DNA from: Reclinomonas americana ATCC 50394
Taxonomy: Eukaryota; Jakobida; Jakobea; Jakobida
Direction of reading: 5' to 3'
Length of the DNA stretch: 64,000 nt
Assembly (NCBI GenBank): GCA_048213135.1
Contig: PS015010.1
Location: forward strand, 1,426,001 to 1,490,000
Below, piece by piece: positions 7,971-16,779 of this stretch. The notes beneath the pieces are model-generated. The model did no database searches. It was given only the letters and a program-made list of their open reading frames with translations, and had not been told where the DNA came from. The position numbers were made by a program, and so were the translations under genes. Within the stretch, counting starts at the first letter, position 1, and every line of letters starts with the position of its first letter.

Positions 7971-8108
7971 CACCCACCAAATGTCCCTACGGGACATGAC
8001 GCATGGCGTATGGCGTTCATCATTTTTTTCTACCCACCAAATGTTCCTATGGAACATGATGGATGATTTGTTCGCCTTACCCACCAAATGTTCCTATGAA
8101 ACATGATG
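7971..8108. repeat. Three palindromic REP-like units
   Basis: Three copies of (T)ACCCACCAAATG with a following hairpin lie at 7971-8001, 8031-8061 and 8078-8108. Cores are ATGTCCC-tac-GGGACAT, ATGTTCC-tat-GGAACAT and ATGTTCC-tat-GAAACAT. Units 1 and 2 differ by a compensatory C-G to T-A change that keeps the 7-bp stem perfect; unit 3 has one broken pair. Spacing is irregular (about 59 and 47 nt), which speaks against CRISPR. Confidence 0.75.
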
Positions 8109-8206
8109 CGGGGCTGGACGGTCGGTCGTTTGTTGTCCGTCGTCTTCCCTCCATGAACATTTTATCCGGTATAAGAGTTAAATTGTGATAACAACATTCA
8201 ACGCGT

Positions 8207-8836
8207 ATGAAACTCATTGTCTTTGGCGCCACCGGCATGGTAGGCAAACAACTGGTACAGCAGGCCCTGTTCAAAGGTCATCATGTAAAGGCTTTCGGCA
8301 GAAATGTATTCACAACCGACTTCCTGGAGACCGATAACCTGGAACTGGTGCAGGGCGCACTTTTTGATGAAAAGGAAGTGTACCGGGCGCTGCAGGACTG
8401 CGATGCGGTATTATCGGCCCTGGGCGGAAATTCAGATGGCACCGACAAAACCCGCAGCCTGGGTATGAAGATCATCGCGGCACAAATGGAGAAGGCCGGT
8501 GTTAAACGTATTGTAGCCGTAGGCGGACTGGGTGTGCTCAATGGTGAAGACGGCAAACTGTTACTGGAAGCCGAAGATTACCCGCAGCAATACCTGGCCG
8601 TTGGCATGGAACACCGCAAAGCCTGGGAATACCTGCAGGCCAGTCCACTTGACTGGACCTTTGTCTGTTCGCCCGACATCATCGACGCCGGTCCTACCGG
8701 GCATTACATCACCCGTGCCGGTTACCCGCCTGAGCCCAACCAGTACCGCATCAATGCCGGAGACCTGGCCCTGTTCATGCTGAATGAACTGGAGAAAAAT
8801 GAATATGTGAAAGAACGCGTAGGTATATCAAATTGA
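8207..8836 (+). CDS. NAD(P)H-binding protein, atypical SDR / NmrA-like
   Basis: A 209-residue Rossmann protein. The N-terminus MKLIVFGATGMVGKQLVQQA carries GATGMVG, the GxxGxxG dinucleotide loop of atypical short-chain dehydrogenases. Later AVLSALGG and VKRIVAVGGLGVL match the NAD(P)-binding/NmrA group (flavin-reductase/biliverdin-reductase-B-like). There is no YxxxK catalytic motif, so it may be a redox sensor, an epimerase-like protein or a flavin reductase. It stands alone between the repeat-filled gap and the next gene. The substrate is unknown. Confidence 0.8.
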   Translation: MKLIVFGATGMVGKQLVQQALFKGHHVKAFGRNVFTTDFLETDNLELVQGALFDEKEVYRALQDCDAVLSALGGNSDGTDKTRSLGMKIIAAQMEKAGVKRIVAVGGLGVLNGEDGKLLLEAEDYPQQYLAVGMEHRKAWEYLQASPLDWTFVCSPDIIDAGPTGHYITRAGYPPEPNQYRINAGDLALFMLNELEKNEYVKERVGISN

Positions 8837-8887
8837 TGAACGGTGCTGAAACTGTACAAGTGAGTGACACAACGATGCCGGGGTGAG

Positions 8888-8895
8888 TACATTTG
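8888..8895 (+). promoter_or_regulatory. Candidate -7 box for the S9 peptidase gene
   Basis: TACATTTG is an exact match to the Bacteroidota -7 consensus TAnnTTTG and lies 26 nt before the peptidase ATG at 8922, giving a short leader. No clear TTTG -33 box is seen at the usual 19-21 nt upstream, so this is a moderate call. Confidence 0.45.
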
Positions 8896-8921
8896 CCGGT
8901 AACAAAATTCAAACTACATAT

Positions 8922-11321
8922 ATGAGAAAATTACTCTTGATCCTGCTGACCGGTTTCAGCGGAGCTGCTGTGGCACAGGATGCCATCAGCTACCAGGTGC
9001 CGCCGAAAGCCATATACGACCTGGTGATGGCCAAACCCACACCCAGTGTAAGTTTCGACGATAAAGGCGAATGGATGCTTACCCTCGAACGCAGCAGCAT
9101 GCCTTCGGTGGAGGACCTGGCCCAGCCTGAGTTGCGTATCGCCGGTCTGCGCATCAATCCCAATAATGCAGGGCCGAGCCGCAGCAGTTATTTCACCAAT
9201 ATCATCATCGGCAATGTAAAGACAGGCGCCTCTTTCCCTGTAAGCGGTTTACCCGCCAACCTGAAAGCAGGCAATGTGCAGTGGAGCCCGAACGAGGACA
9301 AGTTCGCTTTTACACAGACCGGCAACAACAGTATTGACCTGTATGTGGCGGACATCAAAACACGCAAGGCGGTAAAGATCAACCGTACACCACTGAACCT
9401 GGTGCTGGGCAGTGCTTACAGTTGGTTCGACAATAATACCCTGATATATAAAGCCATCAGCAAACCCATCAGCATGGCACCGCCAAAACCGCTGGCGCCC
9501 AAAGGCCCAACTGTACAGCAGAACCTGGGTAAAGTGGCGGCCAGTGTTACTTACCAGGACCTTATCAAATCTCCTTACGATGAGCAACTGTTTGAGTTTT
9601 ACGGTACCACGCAAATGATCAGCAACAATAACGGCGTTGAGAAAAAAATCGGCCCTGCCGGTATTTACAACAGTTTTGACGCCTCTCCCGACAACCATTA
9701 TTTCCTGGTGGAAAGGATCGACAAGCCCTTTTCCTATCTCGTTACTGCAGGAGGTTTCAACTCCACCGTGTACATCACCGATGCAACCGGTAAAACCGTA
9801 AAAGAGCTGGCCAAGCTGCCCAGCAGCGAACTGGCGCCCAGCGGTTATGACAATGTGCTGTATGCACCACGTGCCCACAGCTGGCTCGATAATGAGCCGG
9901 CCACTGTTAGCTGGATCATGCCCCTCGACAGCGGGCTGATCAAAAAGAAAGTGGACTATCACGATGCCGCCTACACCCTTTCCGCTCCTTTCACCGGCGC
10001 ACCCAAAGAACTGGTGAAAACCGCTATGCGCATGTATGGCCTCGATGATGTGAGCAGCGATATCTTTTTCATCACCGAAGGATCGAGGGTAAAACATACC
10101 CGGAAAATGAGCAAACTGAACCCTGCTACAGGCGTTATGACAACACTTATCGACAGGAGTACAGACGATGCTTACAATGACCCCGGTACACCCGTTAATG
10201 CAAAGAATAAATTCGGCCGTAATTCCGTAAAACTCATCAATGGCACACAGGTGCTGATGCGGGGCACAGGCGCTTCTCCCAAAGGCGATCTGCCTTTCCT
10301 TACCTCTTTTGACCTGAACAGCAAAGAGACCAAAATGCTCTGGCGCTGCGAAGAGCCTCATTATGAAAGCGTGACCGACGTACTGGACTTCGACAAACTG
10401 GTGGTGATCACCAGCAGGCAAAGCCAGGACGATCCGCCAAACTATTACATCAAAGACCTGAAGAACAATACGGCGAAAATGGTAACCCATTTTACCGACC
10501 CGCAACCCGGCATTCGTGGTATCACCCGCCAGAAGATCACGTACAAACGGAAAGATGGTGTTGATCTGGCTGCAGATCTTTACCTGCCTAAAGGTTACGA
10601 TGCGAAAAGGGATGGTCCGCTTCCCGTGATCATGTGGGCCTACCCCCGTGAGTTCAAGAGTGCTTCCGACGCGGCGCAGATCAGGGGCAGCAAGTACATG
10701 TTCACCCGTGTAGGCTACGGCTCCATTGTTTTCTGGGCAACACAGGGCTATGCCATCATGGACAATACCGAATTCCCCATTGTGGGCGAAGGCGACAAAC
10801 AACCCAACGACAACTTCGTGGACCAGCTTACCTGGAGCGCAGAAGCCGCCATCAATAAGGTAGCTGAAATGGGTGTTGGTGACAGTACCCGTGTAGCTGT
10901 CGGCGGTCACAGTTATGGCGCATTCATGACTGCTAACCTGCTGGCCCATACTAAGCTTTTTAAAGCCGGCATTGCCCGCAGCGGCGCCTATAACAGAACG
11001 CTTACTCCTTTCGGCTTCCAGAACGAGGAACGTACGTACTGGCAGGCCCCGGACCTGTATTTTAAAATGAGCCCGTTCAGCTATGCCAACCAGGTAAAAA
11101 CCCCGCTGCTGATGATCCACGGCGAGGCCGATAATAACCCCGGCACCTTCCCTATCCAGAGCGAACGCCTTTTCAACGCGATCAAAGGACACGGCGGCAC
11201 GGTAAGGCTGGTACAACTGCCTTATGAAAGTCATGGCTACGCTGCTAAAGAGAACATACTCCATATGTTGTGGGAACAGGACCAATGGCTGGAAAAATAT
11301 GTGAAAAAGAATGGAAAATGA
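8922..11321 (+). CDS. S9 family serine peptidase, glutamyl-endopeptidase-like (S9D type)
   Basis: A 799-residue exported prolyl-oligopeptidase-family enzyme. I start it at the ATG at 8922 because MRKLLLILLTGFSGAAVAQ is a clean signal peptide; an in-frame start at 8883 would bury it. Residues about 30-530 form the beta-propeller region. The alpha/beta-hydrolase domain follows, with Ser664 in GGHSYGAFMTANLLAHT, Asp737 in HGEADNNPG and His771 in YESHGY. The wording around the serine resembles S9D glutamyl endopeptidases (CGEP-like) more than classical POP or DPP4. A likely role is periplasmic oligopeptide degradation. It has its own -7 box and stands as a single gene. Confidence 0.9.
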   Translation: MRKLLLILLTGFSGAAVAQDAISYQVPPKAIYDLVMAKPTPSVSFDDKGEWMLTLERSSMPSVEDLAQPELRIAGLRINPNNAGPSRSSYFTNIIIGNVKTGASFPVSGLPANLKAGNVQWSPNEDKFAFTQTGNNSIDLYVADIKTRKAVKINRTPLNLVLGSAYSWFDNNTLIYKAISKPISMAPPKPLAPKGPTVQQNLGKVAASVTYQDLIKSPYDEQLFEFYGTTQMISNNNGVEKKIGPAGIYNSFDASPDNHYFLVERIDKPFSYLVTAGGFNSTVYITDATGKTVKELAKLPSSELAPSGYDNVLYAPRAHSWLDNEPATVSWIMPLDSGLIKKKVDYHDAAYTLSAPFTGAPKELVKTAMRMYGLDDVSSDIFFITEGSRVKHTRKMSKLNPATGVMTTLIDRSTDDAYNDPGTPVNAKNKFGRNSVKLINGTQVLMRGTGASPKGDLPFLTSFDLNSKETKMLWRCEEPHYESVTDVLDFDKLVVITSRQSQDDPPNYYIKDLKNNTAKMVTHFTDPQPGIRGITRQKITYKRKDGVDLAADLYLPKGYDAKRDGPLPVIMWAYPREFKSASDAAQIRGSKYMFTRVGYGSIVFWATQGYAIMDNTEFPIVGEGDKQPNDNFVDQLTWSAEAAINKVAEMGVGDSTRVAVGGHSYGAFMTANLLAHTKLFKAGIARSGAYNRTLTPFGFQNEERTYWQAPDLYFKMSPFSYANQVKTPLLMIHGEADNNPGTFPIQSERLFNAIKGHGGTVRLVQLPYESHGYAAKENILHMLWEQDQWLEKYVKKNGK

Positions 11322-11446
11322 AGTAATGAAGGAGGGAAAGAAGGAAGGAATTAAAGAATGGAAAGCATGATCCAATTTTTAATTTTGAATTTTTACTTTT
11401 GAATTCCCCCGTCATTAGCTGTTTTTTAACAAACCCGCGTACCCCA

Positions 11447-11454
11447 TACCTTTG
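11447..11454 (+). promoter_or_regulatory. Promoter of the TTG-started secreted protein gene
   Basis: TACCTTTG matches the -7 consensus TAnnTTTG, with a T-run (GTTTTTT, about 11421-11427) in the -33 position roughly 19 nt upstream. It lies about 40 nt before the TTG start at 11495. Confidence 0.55.
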
Positions 11455-11494
11455 AAGTGGCACAGAATTTTCTTTTCTTGCGGAAAAAAAGCAC

Positions 11495-11893
11495 TTGAAA
11501 AGAATTCTATTCATTGTGGGTTTGGTATCAGCACTGGGAACAAAGGCCCAGGATATACAGAGTATTCATGTGAACCTGTATACCGACAGCCTGAAAAAAG
11601 GGACGTTCAACTATATTAATGTTGACGGGCAGTTGTCCAATGGCCGTTATCTTCCGCTCGACAGCACGCAGTTGCGTTTCAGTTGTTCAGCTGGCAGGTT
11701 TGAAGGCAATAACCTGTGGATAGACAAGGACATTAAAGAAGACAAAGTGAACATTAAAGTAGTGCTGAAAAAGAACCCTGCCCTTGCAAAAGAATTCGTG
11801 ATACATGTGAAACAACTGCCCGATCCGCAGTTAAAGACGATGGATGAGATCATGAACAGTGAGAGTTCGAAGAAGAACAAGAAAGGGAATTGA
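11495..11893 (+). CDS. Small secreted protein of unknown function, TTG start
   Basis: A 132-residue protein with signal peptide MKRILFIVGLVSALGTKAQ. The start is a TTG: there is no in-frame ATG before the signal peptide, and the next Met is near the C-terminus. The mature part reads as a beta-rich domain (HVNLYTDSLKKGTFNYINVDG, LRFSCSAGRF, DKVNIKVVLKKNP) reminiscent of an Ig-like fold, followed by a lysine-rich tail. I do not recognise the family. It has its own promoter and a strong shared terminator behind it. Confidence 0.75.
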   Translation: MKRILFIVGLVSALGTKAQDIQSIHVNLYTDSLKKGTFNYINVDGQLSNGRYLPLDSTQLRFSCSAGRFEGNNLWIDKDIKEDKVNIKVVLKKNPALAKEFVIHVKQLPDPQLKTMDEIMNSESSKKNKKGN

Positions 11894-11930
11894 TAATTAC
11901 GAATTAGGAATTACGAATGTTTTATAACAA

Positions 11931-11966
11931 GAAGAGGTTTCCCGCAAAGGAAACCTCTTCTTTATT
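11931..11966. terminator. Bidirectional intrinsic terminator between secreted protein and transaldolase
   Basis: GAAGAGGTTTCC-cgcaaa-GGAAACCTCTTC is a perfect 12-bp stem with T-rich sequence on both sides, sitting between two convergent genes and able to terminate both. Confidence 0.9.
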
Positions 11967-11992
11967 TATTAAGATTCGTTGTATATAAATTA

Positions 11993-12646
11993 TTAAGAAA
12001 ACTTTTTGGCATCTTCCAGGAACTGCGCCAGGCCGATGTCGGTCAGCGGGTGTTTGAGCAGCCCAAGTATAGAAGTGAGCGGACAGGTACAAACGTCGGC
12101 ACCGGCCTCAGCACATTTGATGATGTGATTGGGATTGCGGATAGAAGCGGCGAGTATTTCCGTTTTGTAACCCTGTATGGAAAATATCTGGCGGATCTGG
12201 TGAATGAGGTCCATGCCGTCCCAGCCGCTGTCGTCGATCCTGCCAATGAAAGGAGAAACATAGCTAGCGCCTGCTTTAGCAGCAAGGATAGCCTGCCCGG
12301 CTGAGAATACCAGTGTACAGTTGGTACGGATACCATTATCGGTAAACCATTTGATGGCTTTGATGCCTTCTTTGATCATCGGTACTTTCACCACGATATT
12401 GGGGTGAATGGCGGCGAGTTTTTTACCTTCCGCGATAATGCCATCAAAATCGGTTGACACTACTTCAGCGCTGATGTCGCCATCAACAATTTCACAGATG
12501 GTTTTATAGTGTGCCATCACGGCCGCTTCTCCTTTGATGCCTTCTTTAGCCATCAGGGAAGGGTTGGTGGTTACGCCGTCAAGAATACCCAGGTCGTTGG
12601 CTTCGCGGATCTGGTCGAGATTGGCGGTATCGATGAAGAATTTCAT
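11993..12646 (-). CDS. Transaldolase / fructose-6-phosphate aldolase-like
   Basis: A 217-residue small-type (TalC/FSA/MipB) transaldolase. Family blocks are MKFFIDTANLDQIREANDLG, GVTTNPSLMAKEG, the Schiff-base Lys in PNIVVKVPMIKEG, NCTLVFSAGQAILAAKAGA and SPFIGRIDD. Members act either as transaldolase in the pentose phosphate pathway or as fructose-6-phosphate aldolase; sequence alone does not settle it. It ends at the bidirectional terminator. Confidence 0.94.
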   Translation of the reverse strand: MKFFIDTANLDQIREANDLGILDGVTTNPSLMAKEGIKGEAAVMAHYKTICEIVDGDISAEVVSTDFDGIIAEGKKLAAIHPNIVVKVPMIKEGIKAIKWFTDNGIRTNCTLVFSAGQAILAAKAGASYVSPFIGRIDDSGWDGMDLIHQIRQIFSIQGYKTEILAASIRNPNHIIKCAEAGADVCTCPLTSILGLLKHPLTDIGLAQFLEDAKKFS

Positions 12647-12690
12647 TGTATGTAATATTTAAGATTGAATATTTACTATTTATTTCAGGC

Positions 12691-13035
12691 TCAATTGTGC
12701 CGTTTTCCTGGCGCGGCTAAAATACTGGCCAGTTCCTTCGCTTCCTGAATCAGGACTTCCAGCCTGGTAAGCGGTAAAAGGCTCAGTTCAAGAATAATCT
12801 CGACCCAGAACAACGACTCATCCGACTCTTCAAAGGCTATACTTAACTTGGAAACAAAAGCTTTTTTACTGATTGCTTTACATGCAGCCCTGTAATTCGC
12901 TGCTGCTGAAAATGAGGATCGCAAAAGCTGATCTTCAATAATTTTCGACATTCTTCCGGCAGGTAACGCCGCACACATGGAAACAATCCTGATCGCAAAA
13001 TCACGCAAGCGCCCCTCCATTTCCTTCGCATCCAT
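12691..13035 (-). CDS. Four-helix-bundle protein of the 23S-rRNA-intervening-sequence type
   Basis: A 114-residue all-helical protein. The pattern LRDFAIRIVSMCAALP...IEDQLLRSSFSAAANYRAACKAISKKAF VSKLSIAFEESDESLFW, shown here in parts, is the hallmark of the S23/four-helix-bundle family, often found alone or inside rRNA intervening sequences. Its function is not established. It stands between transaldolase and the SRP RNA gene, all on the minus strand. Confidence 0.85.
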   Translation of the reverse strand: MDAKEMEGRLRDFAIRIVSMCAALPAGRMSKIIEDQLLRSSFSAAANYRAACKAISKKAFVSKLSIAFEESDESLFWVEIILELSLLPLTRLEVLIQEAKELASILAAPGKRHN

Positions 13036-13096
13036 CTATCCTCATTTTACTGTTCCTCAATATTCAATATTACCTCGAAAATAGGAAATAAAAAAT

Positions 13097-13190
13097 GGCA
13101 AGTTACTTACATCGCACCGCTCAACCACCTACCCTTGCTACCTTCCGGTCCTGGGGGAGTTCAGCAGGAGCTGGTCGTATAAGACTTGCC
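13097..13190 (-). ncRNA. ffs: Signal recognition particle RNA, small bacterial type
   Basis: On the minus strand the conserved domain-IV core reads CCAGGACCGGAAGGTAGCA, with the GGAA tetraloop and the asymmetric loop bound by Ffh. The ends GGCAAGT and ACTTGCC pair and close the helix, which defines an RNA of about 94 nt, close to the ~100 nt 4.5S type. A -7 box lies 4 nt upstream. With Ffh it targets membrane proteins to FtsY and the translocon. Confidence 0.92.
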
Positions 13191-13194
13191 GGTG

Positions 13195-13202
13195 CAAAGA
13201 TA
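13195..13202 (-). promoter_or_regulatory. Promoter of the SRP RNA gene
   Basis: TATCTTTG on the minus strand is an exact match to TAnnTTTG, with a TTG about 16 nt upstream. Its spacing puts transcription initiation at the predicted RNA 5' end near 13190. Confidence 0.75.
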
Positions 13203-13245
13203 AGGAAATACTGTTTATCAACACGAATTACCCGTTACAAATTTA

Positions 13246-14535
13246 TCAGAAACTGATACCGGGCCTGTCGTCGGTACGGGAATTGATGGAACCTACGCCA
13301 ATCAGCCTGTCGGCCCTGTCGGTGAAGGATTTATAGTACATCAGTATGGTATAATTATTCTCGGTTTCCCAGTAATTGCCTTCCAGGTCGGTGCGGTTGT
13401 CGGGGTTATTCCTGTCCACCGCCACATAAGTATAGTTGTAATACCCCTGTTTCAGGTAGACGGTACACTCATACACCCCTTTTTCGGCATTGAACTTCAT
13501 CCTGGTTTTGTCGTTGAATTCATAGCCGGTGAGCTGCCCGTTAAGGTAGATGTCTTTATTCGGATACTCCTTACCGTTAGACCCGGCCAGGCTGAAGTAC
13601 ACTGTTGCATAATCTCCCTGCGAATACGGGTTGATGGTTTCGTAAGTCTCCACCATGTACATGCCGTTATAATCCTTGAAATATACATACCGCTGGGCGC
13701 TGAGGTCGCGGTCGGTACGCAGGTAAATATCCGTAGATGCTTTATTATACCGGGCGCTGTCTACCTTATCGCTCTGCAAACGGAAACTCCGCAGGTCAAG
13801 CCACCGCCATTCCTTGCCTCCCGGAAATATGGCGCTGTTCTCGCTGCTGTAGTCGAGCAGGTTACCGCGAACGAAAGCGGGTACAATATCACGCTGGCTG
13901 TTGTCCCAGCGGTTATTCTGCAGGATCACCACTTTAACCTGCTGTGCCGCGCTGAAAGAATTGATACCGGTGATATTGGCGGTGAACGCGATCTTCTGGT
14001 GTGTACGTGCCACCTGCGGTGAGAAAGGCTGCAGCACCTGTGCTTTAATGGCCGCCCGGGGTTCCAGCACCAGCAACCGGCGGGTGAACACCAGTTTGGA
14101 AGTATCGCCATCGAGGTACACTTTAAGGAGGTAATTGCCGGACATGGTAAGCGTGGTACCGCGGTCGGGCAGTATGGCCGAGTAATGTGTGTAACGGGTG
14201 AGCGCAATGGATGAATACCGGTAAGTGCTCACGCGTGTCTGCGTAAAACCCTTGGTATACAGGAATGGGCTCAGGTCAAGCGGTTTCCAGTCATAGTCGC
14301 ATAACTGTAAACAATAATAATAGCTCTTCAGATCGGCATCCATGTCATCAAAATGCAGTTCAACCTGGTCGCCGCTATTCATATTATACACGGGTAGCGA
14401 CAATTGGTTGCCATACATGTGGAACCTCACCGATTGTATATTGGATTTATACACCCAGTCGGGCAACTGCGCTTTTGTGATATGGGGCAGGCAGAACAGG
14501 CAGAGGCACAATAACAGGCGGGTCATCTTTTTCAC
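13246..14535 (-). CDS. DUF5103-type secreted protein
   Basis: A 429-residue exported protein if the GTG at 14535 (VKKMTRLLL) is used; the ATG at 14526 is an alternative. The signal peptide runs through LCLCLFCLPHITKAQ. The mature protein contains YKSNIQSVRFHMYGN, LHFDDMDADLKSYYYCLQLCD and a C-terminal beta region with QGYYNYTYVAVD, which I recognise as the Bacteroidota DUF5103 family. As known to me the function is unproven. It is transcribed divergently from the permease gene, from overlapping promoters. Confidence 0.8.
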   Translation of the reverse strand: MKKMTRLLLCLCLFCLPHITKAQLPDWVYKSNIQSVRFHMYGNQLSLPVYNMNSGDQVELHFDDMDADLKSYYYCLQLCDYDWKPLDLSPFLYTKGFTQTRVSTYRYSSIALTRYTHYSAILPDRGTTLTMSGNYLLKVYLDGDTSKLVFTRRLLVLEPRAAIKAQVLQPFSPQVARTHQKIAFTANITGINSFSAAQQVKVVILQNNRWDNSQRDIVPAFVRGNLLDYSSENSAIFPGGKEWRWLDLRSFRLQSDKVDSARYNKASTDIYLRTDRDLSAQRYVYFKDYNGMYMVETYETINPYSQGDYATVYFSLAGSNGKEYPNKDIYLNGQLTGYEFNDKTRMKFNAEKGVYECTVYLKQGYYNYTYVAVDRNNPDNRTDLEGNYWETENNYTILMYYKSFTDRADRLIGVGSINSRTDDRPGISF

Positions 14536-14589
14536 AGGCACCGGTTGAAAATGTAATAGCTTATCGTTAATCATTACGTCTAAATAAAA

Positions 14590-14597
14590 TACATTTG
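14590..14597 (+). promoter_or_regulatory. -7 box for the LolC/E-like permease gene
   Basis: TACATTTG matches TAnnTTTG exactly and lies 20 nt before the TTG start at 14618. No good -33 box is seen. Confidence 0.5.
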
Positions 14598-14604
14598 TAA
14601 GATA

Positions 14605-14612
14605 CAAAAATA
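14605..14612 (-). promoter_or_regulatory. -7 box for the DUF5103 gene, overlapping the divergent promoter
   Basis: On the minus strand TATTTTTG matches TAnnTTTG. It lies within 15 nt of the plus-strand -7 box, so the two divergent promoters must compete for polymerase. Confidence 0.45.
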
Positions 14613-14617
14613 TACCG

Positions 14618-15940
14618 TTGAACGTATCTGTCTTCATAGCCCGCCGTATTGCATTCAACCGGCAAAAGACGTTTTCCAGGTTCATCATTGGCCTTGCCAT
14701 CGGCGCTACCACCATCAGCGTGGCCGTTATGATCGTGGCCATGAGTTTCGTGAACGGCTTTCAGCAGGTGATCAGCAATAAGGTTTTCAGCTTTTGGGGG
14801 CATATACGGGTACAGCAGGATATAGAGAACAAGGCCAGCATTGCCGAAGAATATCCCATCATCCGCAACGACAGTATTGAGCAGTACCTTTCCTCTTTAC
14901 CCGGTGTACGCAGCGTGGAGCGGTTTGCCACCAAGTCGGCCATCATCAAATATGGCGATGCCATCGAAAGCGTGCTCATGAAGGGCATCGATTCCTCTTT
15001 CCATTTTGAACGGTTACAGCCTTTCCTGAAAGAAGGCAAATGGCTATCCTTCAAAGACAGTGGTTACAGCTATGAGATCAATATATCCACCTATACCGCA
15101 AGTCAGTTGCAACTGAAGCTCAGCGATAGCGTGCTGGTGTTCTTTTTCCGTAAAGACGGCATCCGAACGGCACGCAAACTCAGGATCAGCGGCATTTTCA
15201 AAACGGCCATTGAAGAGTATGATAAGAATTTCGCCCTGTGTGATATCAACCTTATCCGGCGGCTCAACAACTGGCAGGGCGGCCAGATCGGTGGCTATGA
15301 AGTGTTCCTGAATGATTACCGCAAAACAACCGAATACAATACCCGTATCGACGATGCGCTGAATGATATGTGGTACCGCTCTACCAAGATCAGCGGTCCG
15401 CCTGCAACGGAGCCGGGGGCTGACCCATCGGAGACCGATCCGGCAGACAGTAAAAATTACCGCTGGTACAGCAAATCCATCAAAGAAATCTATCCCAATA
15501 TATTCGACTGGCTCAACCTGCAGGGGAAGATCAAGAATATCCTCATCGGCATCATACTCGTGGTGGCCATTGTAAACCTGATCACCTGCCTGATCATCCT
15601 GGTGCTGGAAAGAACAAGGATGACGGGTATTCTTAAAGCGGTTGGCGCTTCCGACTGGACGGTGCAAAAGATATTCCTTTACAATACTTCTTTTATCGCG
15701 TTGACAGGTATCATCGCCGGCGCCCTGCTTGGACTGGGCATTTGCTGGCTGCAGGAGCGAACGGGATTCATTAAACTGGATGAAGATGCCTATTATATGG
15801 CGCAGGCCCATGCCGATGTGGTGTGGTGGCAGGTACTGCTGATCTGCGGCGGAACTTTTGCCGTAGCCCTTGCCACGCTTATCATTCCTACATTACTGAT
15901 CAGGAAGGTAAAACCGGTGAAAGCAATTCAATTCAGGTAG
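14618..15940 (+). CDS. ABC transporter permease, LolC/LolE (FtsX/MacB-core) type
   Basis: A 440-residue inner-membrane permease starting at TTG (no in-frame ATG precedes [13 protein letters not shown]). An N-terminal transmembrane helix ([20 protein letters not shown]) is followed by a periplasmic MacB-PCD-like domain of about 240 residues and three C-terminal helices ([54 protein letters not shown]). The cytoplasmic coupling motif is [16 protein letters not shown], and the protein ends KPVKAIQFR, as in lipoprotein-releasing permeases. No ATPase gene is adjacent. Lipoprotein sorting is the likely role. Confidence 0.88.
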   Translation: MNVSVFIARRIAFNRQKTFSRFIIGLAIGATTISVAVMIVAMSFVNGFQQVISNKVFSFWGHIRVQQDIENKASIAEEYPIIRNDSIEQYLSSLPGVRSVERFATKSAIIKYGDAIESVLMKGIDSSFHFERLQPFLKEGKWLSFKDSGYSYEINISTYTASQLQLKLSDSVLVFFFRKDGIRTARKLRISGIFKTAIEEYDKNFALCDINLIRRLNNWQGGQIGGYEVFLNDYRKTTEYNTRIDDALNDMWYRSTKISGPPATEPGADPSETDPADSKNYRWYSKSIKEIYPNIFDWLNLQGKIKNILIGIILVVAIVNLITCLIILVLERTRMTGILKAVGASDWTVQKIFLYNTSFIALTGIIAGALLGLGICWLQERTGFIKLDEDAYYMAQAHADVVWWQVLLICGGTFAVALATLIIPTLLIRKVKPVKAIQFR

Positions 15941-15942
15941 CC

Positions 15943-16034
15943 AATTTGAAAATTTGATGATTTGAAAATTTGCTAATGAAAGTTCCCTGCGGGGTGAAGG
16001 CTATCGCATCGTATGATATTCAAATTTTCAAATT
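15943..16034. repeat. Inverted repeat between convergent genes, forming the end of the methyltransferase gene
   Basis: AATTTGAAAATTTGA (15943-15957) and its perfect complement TCAAATTTTCAAATT (16020-16034) face each other across about 62 nt. A second partial unit, GATTTGAAAATTTGC, lies at 15958-15972. The right arm encodes the last codons and the TGA of the SpoU methyltransferase gene. The same TTTGAAAATTTG word family recurs at 20225-20275. Confidence 0.7.
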
Positions 16035-16766
16035 AGATATAATGATGGCCGCCGCCACTGCCGCATTCAGCGATTCGGCCTGGCCTGTACGGGGGATGCT
16101 GATCTTTTTATGACTGCACTGCAATACCGCTTCACTGATACCACGCCCCTCATTGCCAATGATGATAAAACCTTCTTTTATTTTTTCAATCCCGGAGATA
16201 CTTTCCCCGTCCATAGCCGTGGCATAAGCCGTAATATCGCGATGTCTTGTGAGAAAGATCACCAGGTCCGTATAGATGACATGCACCCTGCCCAGGCTGC
16301 CCATGGTACCCTGTACCACCTTGGAATTATAACAGTCTGCCGAATCCGTTGAACAGATGATATGACTGATGCCAAACCAGTCGGCAATGCGGATAAGGGT
16401 GCCCATATTACCCGGGTCCTGGATGGTGTCGAGCACAAGCGTTATTTTGCCTGACGGATCAAAAGCCCCGTCCTCCCCCGCCTGTTCAAAAACAGCCAGC
16501 ACCTGGTGGGCGTGGGTCAGTGCCGATAACTTCTGCAGTTCATGTTCCTTCACTTCTGTTATAGCAGTACCGGTATGCGATGCGGCAAGGGTTGTATTTT
16601 CGTCTATCCATTCCGGTAAGGAAAAGATCTCCCTGCATTTGAAGTTACCGTCACGCAGCAGGTCGGCTACCAGCTTCGGGCCTTCGGCAATAAAAAGCCC
16701 CGATTCATCCCTGAATTTTTTGTGCTGTAAACTTTGAATATATTTGGTATGTGATTTGCTAAGCAT
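16020..16766 (-). CDS. SpoU/TrmH-family RNA 2'-O-methyltransferase
   Basis: A 248-residue SPOUT methyltransferase that uses SAM to methylate ribose in rRNA or tRNA. The start at 16766 (MLSKSHTKYIQSLQHKKFRD) matches the L7Ae-like N-terminal substrate-binding domain found in RlmB/TsnR-type members. The three SpoU motifs are LDTIQDPGNMGTLIRIADWFG, GNEGRGISEAV and SIPRTGQAESLNAAVAAAI. An upstream extension would overlap the divergent tamL gene and lacks family features. The target nucleotide cannot be told. Confidence 0.9.
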   Translation of the reverse strand: MLSKSHTKYIQSLQHKKFRDESGLFIAEGPKLVADLLRDGNFKCREIFSLPEWIDENTTLAASHTGTAITEVKEHELQKLSALTHAHQVLAVFEQAGEDGAFDPSGKITLVLDTIQDPGNMGTLIRIADWFGISHIICSTDSADCYNSKVVQGTMGSLGRVHVIYTDLVIFLTRHRDITAYATAMDGESISGIEKIKEGFIIIGNEGRGISEAVLQCSHKKISIPRTGQAESLNAAVAAAIIISNLKI

Positions 16767-16779
16767 TTCGCACTGTATT

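Noticed and set aside
7971-8108. CRISPR array
   Set aside because: Only three units with uneven spacing, palindromic cores and no cas genes nearby.
9249-11375. A 708-residue open frame on the minus strand opposite the S9 peptidase
   Set aside because: It lies wholly across a gene with signal peptide and intact catalytic triad, has no recognisable motif, and is rich in His/Phe/Val as expected of an antisense shadow in biased codons.
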